Shown here: positions 10,936 through 25,300 of the stretch, one piece after another
Position numbering within the stretch: position 1 is the first letter of the stretch
Layout of the letters: each line of letters begins with the position of its first letter
Assembly: GCF_037975245.1 (NCBI RefSeq)
Contig: NC_092562.1
Location: 28,221,554 to 28,285,553 of the forward strand
Direction of reading: 5' to 3'
Length of the DNA stretch: 64,000 bases
From: Apostichopus japonicus
Lineage: Eukaryota; Echinodermata; Holothuroidea; Aspidochirotida; Stichopodidae
Program-made: the position numbers and the translations under genes
Notes under the pieces: generated by a model
What the model saw: only the letters and a program-made list of their open reading frames with translations
What the model was told of the DNA's origin: nothing
Database searches by the model: none

Positions 10936-13900
10936 GAAGGTACATACATCACGCCGAATGTTTTAGAATTACAGTTGTCAGTCAATTAATCTAGTTTCCC
11001 TTACTTCAAGTTTTATCTAATACAAAATGACTTATCCCATGAAGTTAGATCTGAATCAATAATTCCAACTATTCGAATTGCTGACATCACGCAATCTTTC
11101 CCTATATCCTTTACAAACACAAAGAAAAAAACATCGTATCATGTATCTTAAAGTTAGTCAGTGTAGGTCCCAAATTATAGCACGCTATATAATTGCTAGA
11201 CATTTTCAAAAAGTATTTTTCTGGAGGTCTTTACTCTCCAAATTGTTCTCATACACTTTTAAGGAACACACAAGATGACTGAATGTCTTAGTGAGGAAAA
11301 TTTCCTCAAAGGTTGTAAAAGAAACAGTTAAAAAAATTGACCAAAGGTGACCATATTTGAATATCTAGCACATTTGGGGCCAATACAGCATACCTTTAAG
11401 CTCACGTATATATATTTAGCATATGTTGCAAAAAAGCCTGTTTTATCATACGAGTTGGACATATTTGTTCAGTAATGAACATCCGCGAAATATGCGAAGT
11501 ATACATATTTCGTAAAAGATGCAACATATACAAGGTACCACATCAGCAATAGAAATTCAACTTCCTTATGCATATTATTACTATACGCCGGGTACTATAG
11601 AGAATAAACCCTGCAGACTATAACATATTGTCAAAGCTCAAAGCTCACAATATGTATTTACTTATTGTAGAAGTTACAATAGGTATTGTCACAACCTGCA
11701 TTAAAGCTCTTCAAAGAAGGTTAGCCCACACCTATCTACCCTCAAAACCCAAACATATAAACATATTTACTATATGAAAATCGAGACAGTGTTTTTCAAA
11801 GTCACAGTGACTCAGTGTAAACATGCGACAATGACAAGCCAACGGTAGTACCCCTAGTCGGGAGAGGGGGGAGGGGTAACGTTGGCTCGAAACAACAATA
11901 TGGATGTTTCGAAGATGTGCAGTATAGACCGCCGTTGTGGCCAGTTTCTTGAAAGTGTTATGACAAGGAAACAAGGTAATACTTCGACATATGCATCACA
12001 CAAAGATGTTTTTATATAATGTGAAGTGTTTAAATTCGCAGCCCAATTTGACCAACATATTGGGACACCGCAGATGCATGGCATGCATATTGTGTGTTGA
12101 CGCGCTTTGTTACACACTGTTATATAAAACAGATGTTGCCACCTTTGAATAAATACGTAATGAAAAGATCAACATTATTTGCAGATGCAGGAAGGGAAAC
12201 CCAGACTACTTAAATAAATTAAGTCAATTTCTTTGCAAAAAAAAATCAAAAGACAAAAAATTAAATACAAAAATTATGGATTTTATGATTTGTTGCCCAA
12301 AAAATCGAATATTATTTCACCAAAAGTCGTTATGTTGTGAATCTCATTTGACATGCAAATAAACATGTATGATAATGTAATTGAACCATTATTGACGTAG
12401 GTATATTTAGACTTCTGCAACAGCTGGGCGTTCGGTGCATATATAAACTACTGGCTTATTACAGTTGCGTGGGATTCAAATTCAAATTTTCCTTATACCC
12501 ATTAAATACTAAAACGTAAGAATGCGGTTTACTAACTTGCAAACAGTCGAATTTGTTCGTAATAGGGACAAATACACAAAATCTCAAATCTTTAATACGA
12601 TTTTGCAATTGTGCTTTTATTGCCTTTTAATATTAATAATGTCGCGAAGAGGGTTTTAAGGAAGTGGAAGGAACCATTATATTTACCAACTTATTAAACG
12701 AATGAACGAAATGGGAAGAGATAAACAATCAACAATGACAACGTTGTGACCGATCTCATTCAACTGTTCACAGTAATATATAATTCGCCAAGTTTATCCA
12801 TGAAATCGACGTTTTTTTAAGTTTCCATTTATTAATAACGAATTATACAATAAGCAGATGAAGGCACGTGCCAACGGTTCCAACCGTGAAAGGGCCCCAA
12901 GGTGCAGGGGATTCCTGGAATTTCCCCAGGAGGGGGAGGGGGTGAATATGATGCCTCACGTCACCAGAGGGTGTGTATCCGGTAACCCAATTAGGTATAT
13001 TCATAACGTGTCAACTATGCTATAATCATATATAGAGTACACATAGTACTATTTATATATAATAAGGTCAGCGATCCATTCTTTAAATTGTCCAACCTTG
13101 TCAATATATCATTGACCTATTGATATTGGGACAAAAACAGGAAATATCAAATACAGGAACAAATGGAAGTAGCATGGCAATCGGGCACCTATTTAAAATG
13201 GGTCGTATAGTGAAATTGATATCCAGGCAGAACTATGAGAGTGTGTCACGGTGTTTTTGTGGGGGGGGGGGAGTAGAGGGGGAGGGTAGGGGGTAAGGAA
13301 ACCAAAATTAACTCACCCGCCAACGAAATTTCAGGTCGCTGGTTGCTCTCTCCATGTCAGGAAGATGTGAAACCAGCAACTGTGAAAAAAAATAAAACGA
13401 TTGAATTTAGTTGAAATGGCAGTTTTATTTGAGTATGTATATAGTTTGCCTGTAAGGATGCAACAGTTAATTTTGATATAAAAAAAGAGGTCCCTGAAAG
13501 ATTAGTTTCATTGCATAGCGGTTGTAGGGATGATAACTCCGTGATCAAATACATGTGGGCATGAACAAGATATATAGTTAAGTGAACATTAATATCATGA
13601 TTGACGAAATGTCGTCAATTTGACAGGAAATTACAAGAAATTTGTCGTAACACACATGCACAGTCAACCATTGAACAAAAATGAAGTGAACATGTTGAAT
13701 GGAAATTCCAAACCACACTGCTGTAACAATTTTAGGGCGTCTGCCAGGAAACGGATTTCACGCATAATAAATAATACCTGTAATAATATAAGATATACAC
13801 ACCCATTAAAACTCTATTGAACAGCCGTTCTCTTTTTCCGGATTGCGAAAAGTATAAACATCGCAGCTATACAAGAACTTCATTTAGTCACCATTGATCA

Positions 13901-14007
13901 AGTATAGGTGATACAATTAACAATGCATTATTTATGCGTGTATGTATGTGACCCATTATGTGTTATGAAAATGGGACATCGTTGTTTTGACAAAGATAGA
14001 CTATGAA

Positions 14008-14282
14008 CAGTCGCGTAGCGAGGAATTTGCCAAGGGAGGGGCGAAGCTTCTAGGCAAACTATCTAAGCGAAGCGCCACCGTGAGTTGGCGCGAATCGTAC
14101 AAGAAAGTTTTGGCCGAAAATGCCTCCCAGGTCGCTGGAAATGGCACTTCACAGGCCTTGTTAGTCGCTTCTAAGCATTTTCTATTTTGAAATTACTAGC
14201 GATATCATAAAAAAAATATGCTCAAGGGGGGGGGGGGAGGGGCTGTCGCCCCTTCGCCCCCACCCCCTTGGCTACGCGTCTG
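14008..14282. mobile_element. hAT-type MITE, 275 bp
   Basis: The ends are CAGTCGCGTAGCGAGG and, read inwards from the right, CAGACGCGTAGCCAAGG. The flanking octamers are ACTATGAA and GCTATGTA, matching at 6 of 8 positions, so this looks like an aged insertion. The interior (GTTGGCGCGAATCGTAC, then TCGCTGGAAATGGC) is homologous to the interior of the element at 17769-18142. A 67-codon frame inside is an accident of the repeat. Confidence 0.7.
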
Positions 14283-14423
14283 GCTATGTATACGAGTTTA
14301 AATGTATTTCTAAATTACATGTTTTTTTTATAGAGATAAAGAGCAAGCGAACTTAGCCTATACCCTTATTTGCATCTACGATTTGGGGCAAACGATTGAG
14401 AAATTTGATGAAAGTAGCTACAA

Positions 14424-14596
14424 CCATAAAAGCACCGTTTCACCATCTGTATGGTACATATACATATATTGAATAGTGTAGATAGTGCATGTAGTTAACC
14501 TATGAACCGTAAAAGCACCGTTACAACATTTGTATACAGTACACACATATTGCATAGTGTGGCATAGTGCATTGAGTCAACTTATGAACCGTAAAC
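14424..14596 (+). repeat. Tandem duplication, about 83-bp unit
   Basis: AAAAGCACCGTT recurs at 14428 and 14511. It is followed in each copy by similar TGTATGGTACATATAC-like and ATAGTGTAGATAGTGCAT-like phrases. A partial third start (CCGTAAACC) ends the run. Confidence 0.75.
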
Positions 14597-17138
14597 CAGC
14601 TATTCAGTTTGAGGATGAAAGGCATTATACGATGATAATACACCGAAATTTATTAACTAAATTATATGAAATAATTGTCAATTATACAGCGTCCGTTCTA
14701 CACATCAGGTCATCATGTGGTACATAATGTATAACTAGGATATCCATGAAAGGTGTCATGATGTCCCACAGAAATAATGGCTAGATATGCCATAGTGGCC
14801 ACATATCCACGCAAACATCAAGACCAAAGTTTTTGTCAATTTTCGAATATTTCGGATCCACCTATATTGCAGTAAGATCGTAATGTTATTAGAATCCTGT
14901 TTAAATTAAGTAAAAAACTACTGTATGGCTATACTCCTGAATGAAAATTGTATTTGTTTTAAAATGTGATTTGATTTCGAAATTAAAGTAAAGACACAAA
15001 GTTAGGTGTGGTATCAGAACTTGGCGAATTCGTCAGTTGTTGATTCCGGTTATAAATATGGACATTGTTTTGCTTCAAGGACAGGTGGGGGGGGGGGCGA
15101 GTGCGGGTTTATATGGGGCGAGACTGAATGGGAGCGACACGAGGATTTTTGAAGTAGTATAAAACAATGGTTTCGGGTTGAATTGGTAAATTAATATACG
15201 TCACCCCTATGTTATATCTTGTACAGGGATCCATAATTAGCCAGGCAAATTAACTTCACGGTACAACGCGACCTGTTTATTTTAGCGGACATGCTCCAAG
15301 CAGGGTTCTTATGTCCCACATAATATTATGTCCCACATAATATATGCATGGTATAATATTAACCAATGAATGATTAATAATTCACCCCCCCCCCTCACTC
15401 CCAACCACTCATTCTCCCTATATACCTTACGTTATAATTAAAACAATATCCAAAGAGGATATGTATATATTCATATTTACAGAGGATGTTTTGTTAGTGA
15501 GCTTTGCTCAGCGTTGTAATTTCGACACATCGGCATATTATGTATTATATACAAGGACATATGTACGTACGGACATTATCATTGTGTGTGAAGCTATATA
15601 CTAGGTATACAGATTACAATGTAAGCAGTAATCTTACAGTATCTATATAATCCATAGAATTAGTTAGGTCTGAAGCTCAGTTTTTACATCTATAGTGTTA
15701 TGTATGTTTCCGCTTAGTATAGCATATACAAACAGCACCTCAGTTCGGGTTATTATTATTATCAAGTATGATAAACGTTGGCCGATTTACATTCAAGCAA
15801 GCCTGTAGTATCCACGTGTAGGCACTATATATTTTCTAATCAAGCTATTTCTAAACAAAATGTAACCTTATGAAAATAGAGATAAATGCCGTTCCTGAAA
15901 TCATTGAAATGAAACATCAAATATAAAGGCCTACACTATACCTACACTGGTAAAGATGGGGAGGGTGGGGGGGGGGGGGGTTAGTAAAAGCAGGGAATAG
16001 GTTCTTTTGTTATAAGTCTACCGGTATAATTAATAACAAACTTACGATTGTTGTGTATAAAAGATAATAATCACAGGTTAATCCGATGAAAAAATGTCAC
16101 AAACATAAATAGAAATGAAGCCTATACATATTCCCGTCCGGCTACTCCATTGTAGTAAAGTTAATCGAACACGCTGTAGGTATGTAGTAGTAGTCGTAGC
16201 CTTAGGCACGGTGAATGCATGTACCGAGTATAGCACGCAATCACTCACTAAACGATAAGTGAAGAATGACTACCTATCTAATCGCCTTTTCTATATATGT
16301 ACATTACGCAGGAAGAGCCTTGGACTTAGGCGCTTCAAAGAATGACGTTAAAGAGGCTAAGTCGTCATAGGAACGATTGCTTTGTTCGAATTCTTGTGGC
16401 CTATTGTAAATACAAACATTTAGTAATCGATTGGCCTGACCATTGTCATAAATTGATTACCGGTCAACAGGGGGATCTTACGGGCATTGTTGCCTTAGTA
16501 GGGGGGTGCAGTTACTAGGAAAAATTTGTTATCGATTGACTGAGCTAAGCTGCAATCTTCTTCACGGATTCAAAAAATAACATTTCCTAGTCATGGAAAC
16601 CTTCATTAATCAGATTATCGGAAGAAAACCACTGAAAAATAGGGCCTAATTGAAGAATAAAAATAAAGAAACGTAGATTAGGCTTATATCACGAAGGCCA
16701 ATGGTACGCAATTGTAACCCATTTCGCTCAGTTTTCTTCCTAGTGCTTTTTCAATGCACATATCGTCTGTTGATGCAGCCTATTGTATTGGAATTTTAGC
16801 AACGGTTATTCCCGCTTTCATTGTAACTTTTTTTTAACGAGAGCAGGTTAGATCGATAATAAGTTCAACGTGCTTATTATTCCGTGACCTTTCTTAGCTA
16901 GAATTCAGCCCCGTAAAATGCTTAGGACGCACCAGCAATGTTGAATGACAAAGACGTGTTATTGATTTCGAGGAATGCTTTATGTACCCGTGCAATTCCG
17001 TTTGACAGTTTGTACGAAGTCTATTATTACGCTTGAGTGATGTTTTCATAACTACATTTATTTCCGTTTTGCCCCACATAGCCCCGTTTATACTAGAGTC
17101 CTATAGTGCAACAGCCCGTTCTAAGTCTTTTATAGCCT

Positions 17139-17265
17139 TTGAAGCCTTTGAAGAAGATCCTGCTAGGATTGAAACGTCAGGCTAACTTACTTTTACACAT
17201 TCTCATACTGTCCTACACAGGCTCTCTAGTGGATAAGCAGTTTGCTAACAGTTTTATTTTATTTT
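17139..17265 (+). repeat. Dispersed repeat, copy 1 (possible retroelement 3' end)
   Basis: Shares GATCCTGCTAGGAT.GAAACGT, CTTACTTTTACACATTCTC and CTAGTGGATAAGCAGTTTGC with 36341-36450 at high identity, followed in both by TTTATTTT. The phrase resembles sequence I associate with Penelope-like element ends, but that family label is tentative. Confidence 0.55.
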
Positions 17266-17768
17266 ACTTTCCTTTTATAACAAGTATAGTTTTCAGTACC
17301 TGCAAGAGCTCTGTGTACTTAACAATTGAGGCAGTAAAGCATGGTTGAGAGGTGGGGAGGGGTGGGGTGAGGGGTGTTGGTAAGGGGAAGGGAAGGATTA
17401 GGCCCATCCAAGTACCGACCCTGCTGCAATAACAACATCCCACACCTCCTGTTTTATGACAATGCCGTCTGAAATTGCTTAGCCGTTATATTCGTTTGAT
17501 AGGGAAACTCAATATAACCGAAGAACATACATCATTTGACTTTGTCAACAAAGCGGGTACTTTTATGGCAAGTAAGAACAAACGACAACCACGTAATTAG
17601 TGTTTCCTGCTTCTAATAAAACCTCGTAACTCGTTAATGTATAACTAGTAGCATATATGTTTATTGAATACATCAGTGGCCCATCCATGGATCCTAAGCT
17701 GCGGTACTCTGTGTTATTATATACCTTGCGCCTATTAGTGTGACTGGATTATACCATGTTACCCTAAA

Positions 17769-18142
17769 CAGTGGCGGAGCTAGGGGTATCCGTCAGGAGG
17801 GGCGAGAATGGCCTGTAGGGGCGCTTTCGACACTATCTAACCACAGGTTGGCGCGTAGCGTACAGAATTTTTTTGAATAAAGATACTCCCTAGATCGCCG
17901 GAAATGACTCTTTCCGGGCCTGGCTAATTTGCAGATAAACGAAGAATAAATAGGTGTAATCGCCAAATTACACCAACAAAATGTGACAAATGTCAATAGG
18001 TATAGATGAGAGCGCATTAAAAAAGGCAATATTCGCGAATAAGTAAAAAGTGGTAAAGAGGTGAAAAGGGCGCCAGCAGTCCATTTGAGTCCGTCAGGGG
18101 GGGGGGGCATCCGCCCCTGACTGTATGGACGCTCCGCCACAG
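17769..18142. mobile_element. hAT-type MITE with perfect 8-bp target duplication, 374 bp
   Basis: The left end is CAGTGGCGGAGCTAGGGG and the right end, read inwards, is CTGTGGCGGAGCGTCC. The element is flanked on both sides by ACCCTAAA (17761-17768 and 18143-18150). An 8-bp duplication is the hAT signature. There is no transposase frame; a 115-codon minus-strand frame inside spans the element and is not a gene. The interior is related to the element at 14008. Confidence 0.82.
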
Positions 18143-18150
18143 ACCCTAAA

Positions 18151-20552
18151 CTAAAGTCACGTGGTGCATGCTTTACCTAAAGTACCTATACGTTCGTGAA
18201 ATATATATTTTATTACTAACGTTAACAACAATTGGTAACTGTTTCACTCATGTAATTCACTCAAGCTAGACCTATAGATAAGCATCCTTCAGGTGTAAAA
18301 CAGTCTTGATTATGAAATGAAATACAATCTATCAGGTCAAAAACAAAGAGAAGACTTTTCTAAAGACATTTTACTAAAGCAGCTCTCTGCGTTAATCGCA
18401 CCATGATCCCTTCTAGAAAGGTCTAGAATGGAAGGGGGAAAGGGTGGGGCATGGTGGGGCAGGGTGGGACAGAGTTGGGGTGGGGAAAAATCGGTAGATT
18501 AAAGTGACAAAAATGCCCCAGACTCCTGTATTATCGTGCCGTCGGTCTTACTAAAAGGAAAGAACCTGGCTGTGAAAAATATGAATACAGTCGTTAATTG
18601 TTTTACTTGCCTATCATAGTCCTATAGCTGATAGCTCAACGAATGAGTCGAACCTTACCACTACGCCACCCCTCCCCCCCCAGAAGAAATACATTATCCA
18701 CGCTAAAAAAAAGACTAAAGTGACCGAAAATATAACAAAGAGAGATAGGAGAGGAATTTCGAATATAGAGATCGACTCGTTTTTCGAGTTGATTTTGCTA
18801 TACGGCCTTTCATATACTAGATAACAACACCACCAGAGTTCATTGAACGAAAAAATAGAGTCAAAATTCATTTCAAATATAGATATGTGAAAATCTCTGA
18901 CTTCAAGTTTGTTCCTGATTAGGTTATATGAAAGAGCACGAGGAACTGGAGGAAATACGTACAGCTAGCAAACATGTTTACGAGTTCTCACGTTACCAAT
19001 GCTGGTGTACTCACGTGTATACGAGTCCAAGTCTGAGGGGGTTAAGCATGAAAGTACTACAACAGTGTACATCTGGACTTCCATCTCACCAATTCTACCA
19101 CCGAAATACCCGCAAAAAGAGACCCGATTCGGAATAAAATCCTTTAAGTAAAACCGAAAATTTAGGCACTTTTCCAGACGTTTTCTCAGTCTCGTCTAGT
19201 TTTTATAAGCACTTTATAATACCTCGTGATAGACACAAATATATATATCGCATAGAAATGTTTTATTATCGAATACAAGTAGTTAGCCGTACTTACCATG
19301 CGAACGTATAGATGTACGAAATCATAGAAAGAAAGAAAAAACACGTAAAAGAAAAGGATTTGCTCTCGATTAGTATAAACCTCCGAAATCCGCATGCACC
19401 TGGTACAAAACTCTGTACTGCGAATGTCCAATCATGTACAGTTCCTACCAGGATATGGAGTCGTCGTCTGTGTCGCATGCGTTGATTAAGGTTAGCGTTT
19501 AATAATTACTTAGGCTGTAGACACAGAGATACTATATTTGCGAATCCCGTCTGCAGTATCATAACCAAGGTTTATAAGATTGAAGTTTGAACTTCCATGT
19601 CACCGCTATATATATCAGTGTAGGAATAAAATAACTACTACAGATAAGTTTGTTGGCCTCTCACCTCGGAACACCACCAGGATGTGGTGTGAATTTATTC
19701 CAACCCACTGAACAAGTCACCCATAACATTCCATATCGTATGTTTGTTTGTTTGTTAAAGGTTGTGACTATAATGTGCAGCAGTAACCAGTAACCGGGCT
19801 AACGTCGAGTAATTAGACTATGCACTAATTGTACGTAGGCATACATATAAAGAGGTTGTTTATTAGTAGGCCTAAACCATATGCGCTGCGGGTTGCTGGT
19901 ATCGAGGAGGCGGTTGTTAACTATCACTAAAATTATGAAACCCTATTATGGGACTTTAAGTGATTCAAATTTAATGTTAAACATCTGTTTAATCGACACA
20001 TATTACGAGCTTATGGCATGGGTTACTACTGTACGAACCTACTCTGTCTGCACTCCCGATTAATATGTGCATTCCGTTATGCCAACTTGATACTGTTGCA
20101 CGTGTATTCAATGAACGTCGTACGAACTGTGTGTCTTTACTAAACTCATAGTGGTATGGCAATTGTAACACACTGGAGACATTCTTTCTGTCTCCAGGCA
20201 GCTGAATGGTATGTTACGCGTTAAAAGCAGTTACCGTGCCTACCAGCTTTTATTCCAGACCGTTATCGACTATCCTATTTTACTGTGTTATGAAGTGGCC
20301 TCTCGTGTCCTGGCCTTTTTGCTTTAGGAACATCATGTAATCATGTGTAAGCAGTAGGCTACACAGTATAACGCTCACTAACTTTTAACCAGATCAAGTA
20401 TAGTATTTATTCCCTTTCTAACGGACTATATAGTGATAACAGACGTAACGTCTTCATGAATATACGGTTAGTATCGACGTATGGTGGCAGGGGGAGGGGC
20501 GGAATGGGGCTGGGAGTCGGTACGTTTGTATGGTTTTCTTGTCCATGCTCTA
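18151..20552. other. No gene seen
   Basis: AT-rich sequence with a G-rich patch (18430-18485) and no frame carrying a recognisable motif. Confidence 0.4.
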
Positions 20553-20577
20553 ACCAGGGAGTCATAACAACTCCCTG
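20553..20577. repeat. Dispersed palindromic repeat, copy 2
   Basis: AACCAGGGAGT and ACTCCCTG form a stem around a CATAACA loop. It has the same core as the copies at 10902 and 58663. Confidence 0.7.
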
Positions 20578-20780
20578 CTCTAACCTGGGTGACTCGAGTG
20601 TTCTTAAAAAGAGAACACTGTGCTTATGTAGCATAGAACAATAAATCAAGGTTCGACTTCATCCTCAACGATGACACATTTACAAAGATAGGAGATCAAT
20701 GAGGGACAAATTATTTATTCTAGTGAGAGAGTGAGAGGTGGAGAGAGAAACACTAAATTATCAATCCACTCAATAAAGTA

Positions 20781-20891
20781 TGTGGTTACTCAGTCAGGCT
20801 ACTATATGTATTAGGGCCTACTTTATGTTCGACCGCCAAATGTGGTTACTTCAGGCTTCTTTATGTATTAGGGCCTACTTTATGTTCGGCC
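20781..20891 (+). repeat. Tandem duplication, 60-bp unit
   Basis: TGTGGTTACT ... TATGTATTAGGGCCTACTTTATGTTCG occurs twice in a row, starting at 20781 and 20841. Confidence 0.85.
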
Positions 20892-21899
20892 GCAAAAAAA
20901 AATGAAAAAAAAAATGAAAAAACAAGAAAAAAAGAAGAAAAAAGAAAGTAGATCGATCCATTTTGACATTTTGTTCTTGACTAAAAATATGATCTGAAGT
21001 GAAATAAAAGCCACAGTTATAAACTGTCGATTATGTGTACAGTTTGTATTTAAAGTAAATGTAAACATAACCCAAATGTGCGTATAATCATCGAGGTAAA
21101 AACAGACCTCCATGGTATAACATAATGACTTTTAATATTTGCATAATATATTGATTTCTGATGTCAAAGCAAACAACAACTGTTGGATGTCTCTTGTCTG
21201 AAAATGATGTTAACGATTAGAAGAAATGTATGGTAAAAAGATTCCGAACATATACATATGGAGTATCGTGTAGGCTATATGACTGTATCACGTGGGTGAT
21301 TTTACGTATTGAGACGAAAGATCTATACAGTGTTCAAAGTATATGTTGGTGGGTCACAATGTGACACCAGTTTGCAAAAGACGAAGAAGAAAAAGTCCAC
21401 ACTGCTAGTTAAAAGCTCAATCTCAATATTTCACGGTCCCTTACTCAAGATATGTTTGATTCATTGAAACCTATTTTGACTGGCTTTACATTTTCAACTA
21501 CAGTACTCCAGGAATGAATCGCAGTAGGCGGGTCTGTGATGTCATAACGGCAAAACTTTCTTCAAAAGCTGTATTTTTTAATTATAATCTTGATCTTGAT
21601 TTATCCCTGAAGCCTGATACATTTGGGAAGTTGAGCTTAGCTGACAATTGGTTCTCTGTATTTATTTAGAAGTTAATCAAAATGCAACGGTTCAATAAAA
21701 ATAATATATTCCTCCTTGTAAGTGAATTAAAATATTATAACGAAAAAAAAAGTTGAATTGCTATGATTACGTCATTCATTCAGCTGTTGTCAGATGCATT
21801 AATTCACAAAAATACCACCAAATTTAAAACATTCGAATTCTTCGGTCATACAAAATGTTATGAGGATGTGGTTTCGACCTAAAAGATGCTGAAAATTCT
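20892..21899. other. No gene seen
   Basis: An A-rich tract (20887-20946) is followed by AT-rich sequence. No motif-bearing frame. Confidence 0.4.
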
Positions 21900-22340
21900 C
21901 AGCATTATTGTTACGGAATCACCATCATCTACCGGAGTATATTCAACAGAGTTAAATTGGCCATAATTTTAGTTTTGATATATCATAGTCCAAGGGGGGG
22001 GGGGCAGTGCTACTGGGCTTTTAAATATGCTAATCCCCTGGAATGCTCCTTTAAGGCTAAGTTGATGATGACGTCATCTCCTCAGTGCAGGACTAAATGT
22101 TAATGTAAATCCATTGCTTGAGGAATTGCCAATACGTCAACCAAACACGTCTTCTTTCTTTATTTCATATGAACACAAAACAGAGCACCATCGTAAGACA
22201 TTCAACAACTTTGGTCATTGACAATTATGGTGTAAAGCACTTTAAACGTTATATTTGAGCCATATTAAAGTTTTTACGTTTACCTAAAGTTGAATATTGC
22301 TTGTCTTCCACTCAAGAATAAAGTTTGTATGTGTTCGTAT
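21900..22340 (+). repeat. Long dispersed repeat, copy 1
   Basis: Shares an ordered set of phrases with about 57120-57470: TATAGTCCAAG (as CATAGTCCAAG here), AAATATGC, GAATGCTCCTTTAAG, GATGACGTC, CACC.TCGTA and GACATTCAA. Similarity is diffuse, so the edges are approximate. Confidence 0.5.
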
Positions 22341-25300
22341 ATATGCCACTCTCCAATGGAGTGATGTAACGAAGTATGCATTTGACCCTTACCACCCTAT
22401 AGATCTCCATATCTATCCTTCACCCCCCCCGCTACCCCCTCCCGCCACTCCACGCCCCGCCCATTGACAAAACCCACCACGTCAAAAGCGATGGTAAACC
22501 ATTACCTTATCCGATGTTATATTTCTTTTCCATGTCAAAATGGGAACCTGTTCATTTCCTTGTCACACCCCCCCCCTCTTTCTTTGTTTTCTCGGAATCA
22601 CTTTGTAGCATGATTGCCTTCTTTATGGTTAGACAAGGACCCTTCAACTTACCGACAACTACTACCTCTTACATATATCGTTTCAGCGACAAGTATATTT
22701 AAACAGGAACCCTCGATGCACTAACCACAGCTTGAAGTTTGAACAACGTCTGAAAACTGCAATATCTTTTAATAAAACTAAAATGCATTTTATGGAAGCT
22801 TTTTTATTATACCCTATAATGATAATCGCTGTTATCGATGTGTCATGCGGTTTGCCAGACAGATAAAAAAAAGCAGTATTAACATTGAGCCTTAACTAGA
22901 AGTAGTATTCACTTATATTATATACACAATACTAAACAAATAGACATAGAATTGAGTCACTGAGAATTATTCAATCGTCTTAGTATAGTATTACAATTTA
23001 AACAGCACCTTTTCGACCGCACCTTCGTAGGCTATACTCAACTCATCAGAGATAACGTCTGAAGAAAGATTATCCGTTAAAGGAACAGTGTTCCGTCAGT
23101 GAAAGAAGAGGCTATAGTCAAGTAACGTTGGATGAAATCCATGAGATGAAAATTCAGCGAATTTGTAGAAATGTTGCGTTACGGAGGGGAAAGAGGAGGG
23201 GATATGAGTGAAATAAGAACGGTGGGTGGGGGGGGGGGTCAATAAAGCACAACCACCAAATGACTGTCATTCAAATGTAATGTTTTAAGTTTTGATTTAT
23301 ATTTGTTTGTTTGTTGGTAACACGTTCAAATTCGTCCAAAGCAACTTCATACACAAATCGTAACATGTCCTCCCAGAAGTTTGAAGTAACGGAAATGGAA
23401 TCATTGGTAGGGTTGTGGGGACATTTTTTTTCCAAATGTGCGGAGTCCCCTTAATGACTTTTTTATGATGAACATTGCTGCCTAATTGGCATAGCCCCCT
23501 CTTCCATCTACTTTCCTGCCCTTTTTTCATTTATACATACCAATGTTAATCCCGTACTTTTAAAGATCGTACCCCTCTTTAAATGGGTGGGACAGTCCGG
23601 ATGGAAGGAGAGGGCAATGGTCAATTTATTTAAAGCGCGCTGTTTATAATAAACACTGACCAACTATCTTACACGATAAGTGATTTATGACCTTATTATA
23701 ATCAGCAACGGGATCTTAACGACGTAAGTAGAGGCACGAAGTCCAAGTTAAAAATGAAAAACGCCAATCAGGGCAAGCCGGACACCGTATAGTATCCGCT
23801 AATACGCCATTCATTATATCATACAAAATGTCTGATGATGTCAGTTGTAACAAATTAACTATATATAATATAGCATTGTATTTAAATGGCGTTGAAATGA
23901 CAGATACGACATTGCAACGATAACGGTATAGACATTGTAAACATCTTATCTTATCTTCAAAGAAAAGAAATTCTACACTTGTTATACTTGAAAGCCACCG
24001 GATCTTAATTAACTTTGGACTTAACTAGAGATATGGGGGATTGAACTTCAGATATTGGTATACCCCGATTGATAAAGGCTATTGACCGCTTAGGACCCTC
24101 CATGGTTACTCCAAAAAGTGGCGGTAATTGTGTGCCTTCATCATTGGCGAACGTTAATTCAGAACCGCTATTAAAATATTATTTAATCCTGTATTCTTGA
24201 AATACGGAATGATAAATATGAAATGCTTGATAAGCTGTCAATGTTCTCTGTATTATGATATTTCATCAAACACTTTATTTTGGTATAGAAATATTATTTT
24301 CGTCTGTGAATACATGATTTAATTTTAAGGAATGCGACGATATTTTCAGTTCAAATGTCAGTATTGCGTTATACGTTCTGCTGTTGCCAAATGCATCCAC
24401 AAGATATCGCATAATATGAAATATTCACATATTTTGCCATGCAAAATGCTATTAGGTTGTTTTCATATTGACCCAAAGTTTCTCATAAATTCAATCAAAT
24501 TCAGACACATTCATTAACCTTCCAGTGATACATGCAATTGATGTGCGATATATCTTGCACAGTCTAACCGACCAACCGACCAACCAAATCAACCAACAGA
24601 TAGCAACGAAAGGCTGCTAAGTATTAATTATACCTTTCAAAGACATCTCCATCATTTCATTTCACCGGCTGAAATAAATTGTGATCTGTCCATAAATTTA
24701 GAGTGTATGAATTTAACAATGAGGCCGGTATTCCGTACATGCAATTTATTTAATATCACAACGAATTTCATTGCTTGGATGTCATCAGCTTTGAAAAGCC
24801 GATGCCCTGACATTCCCAGAAGACTGTGAAAGGGCGGGAATTCTGTAATGTTACATGTATTGACTGCTAGAGTGAGCTAGACCATGAAATTGGGGATTTC
24901 GTCAACAAGTTTGGAACCTTCCGAAGGTTCTTCTACAGCTTGTGATGTTATCTGCATTGCATAATGTCATTAAGGATTTTTATTCACACAAGCACAGATC
25001 TAACATCGGCGATTTAGTTCATTGCGTTGACGTCCGCAAAGTGTACGGTAGATATATTTGTTCACAAATCAGAGCTTCTTAGTGACGTCACAATTTTCCT
25101 TAGAAACGGATGTGCCATGTGAAATGTTGCATGTTTAGCAGCTAAGATGGCGTCGAATGCTACACACACACATCAGTACAAACGATTGTTTGAAAGAAAA
25201 TACCCCTCAAAATGGAAATTTTGGAATTGAAAATTTCGGTCAACATAGACAAAATGTACCACTTGTCTGGATTCCGTTGTTCGCATATAGATTCAACAGG

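Larger units (their letters stand above)
9219..14007. other. No gene seen; small repeats only
   Basis: AT-rich sequence. It contains a three-fold repeat of TGATTGTTTTTCGTTCTTTG (9494-9572), a short palindromic dispersed repeat (10902-10935) and a poly-G run near 13260. I found no motif-bearing frame and no exon pair with supporting splice sites. Confidence 0.4.
14283..17768. other. No gene seen; repeats
   Basis: AT-rich sequence with a two-copy tandem repeat (14424-14596), poly-G runs near 15088 and 15967, a poly-C run near 15385 and one copy of a dispersed repeat (17139-17265). Confidence 0.4.

Noticed and set aside
18640-18690. tRNA-like A box (TGGCGTAGTGG) on the minus strand
   Set aside because: No B box or tRNA fold follows, and the upstream side is a poly-G run; too weak to call a SINE.
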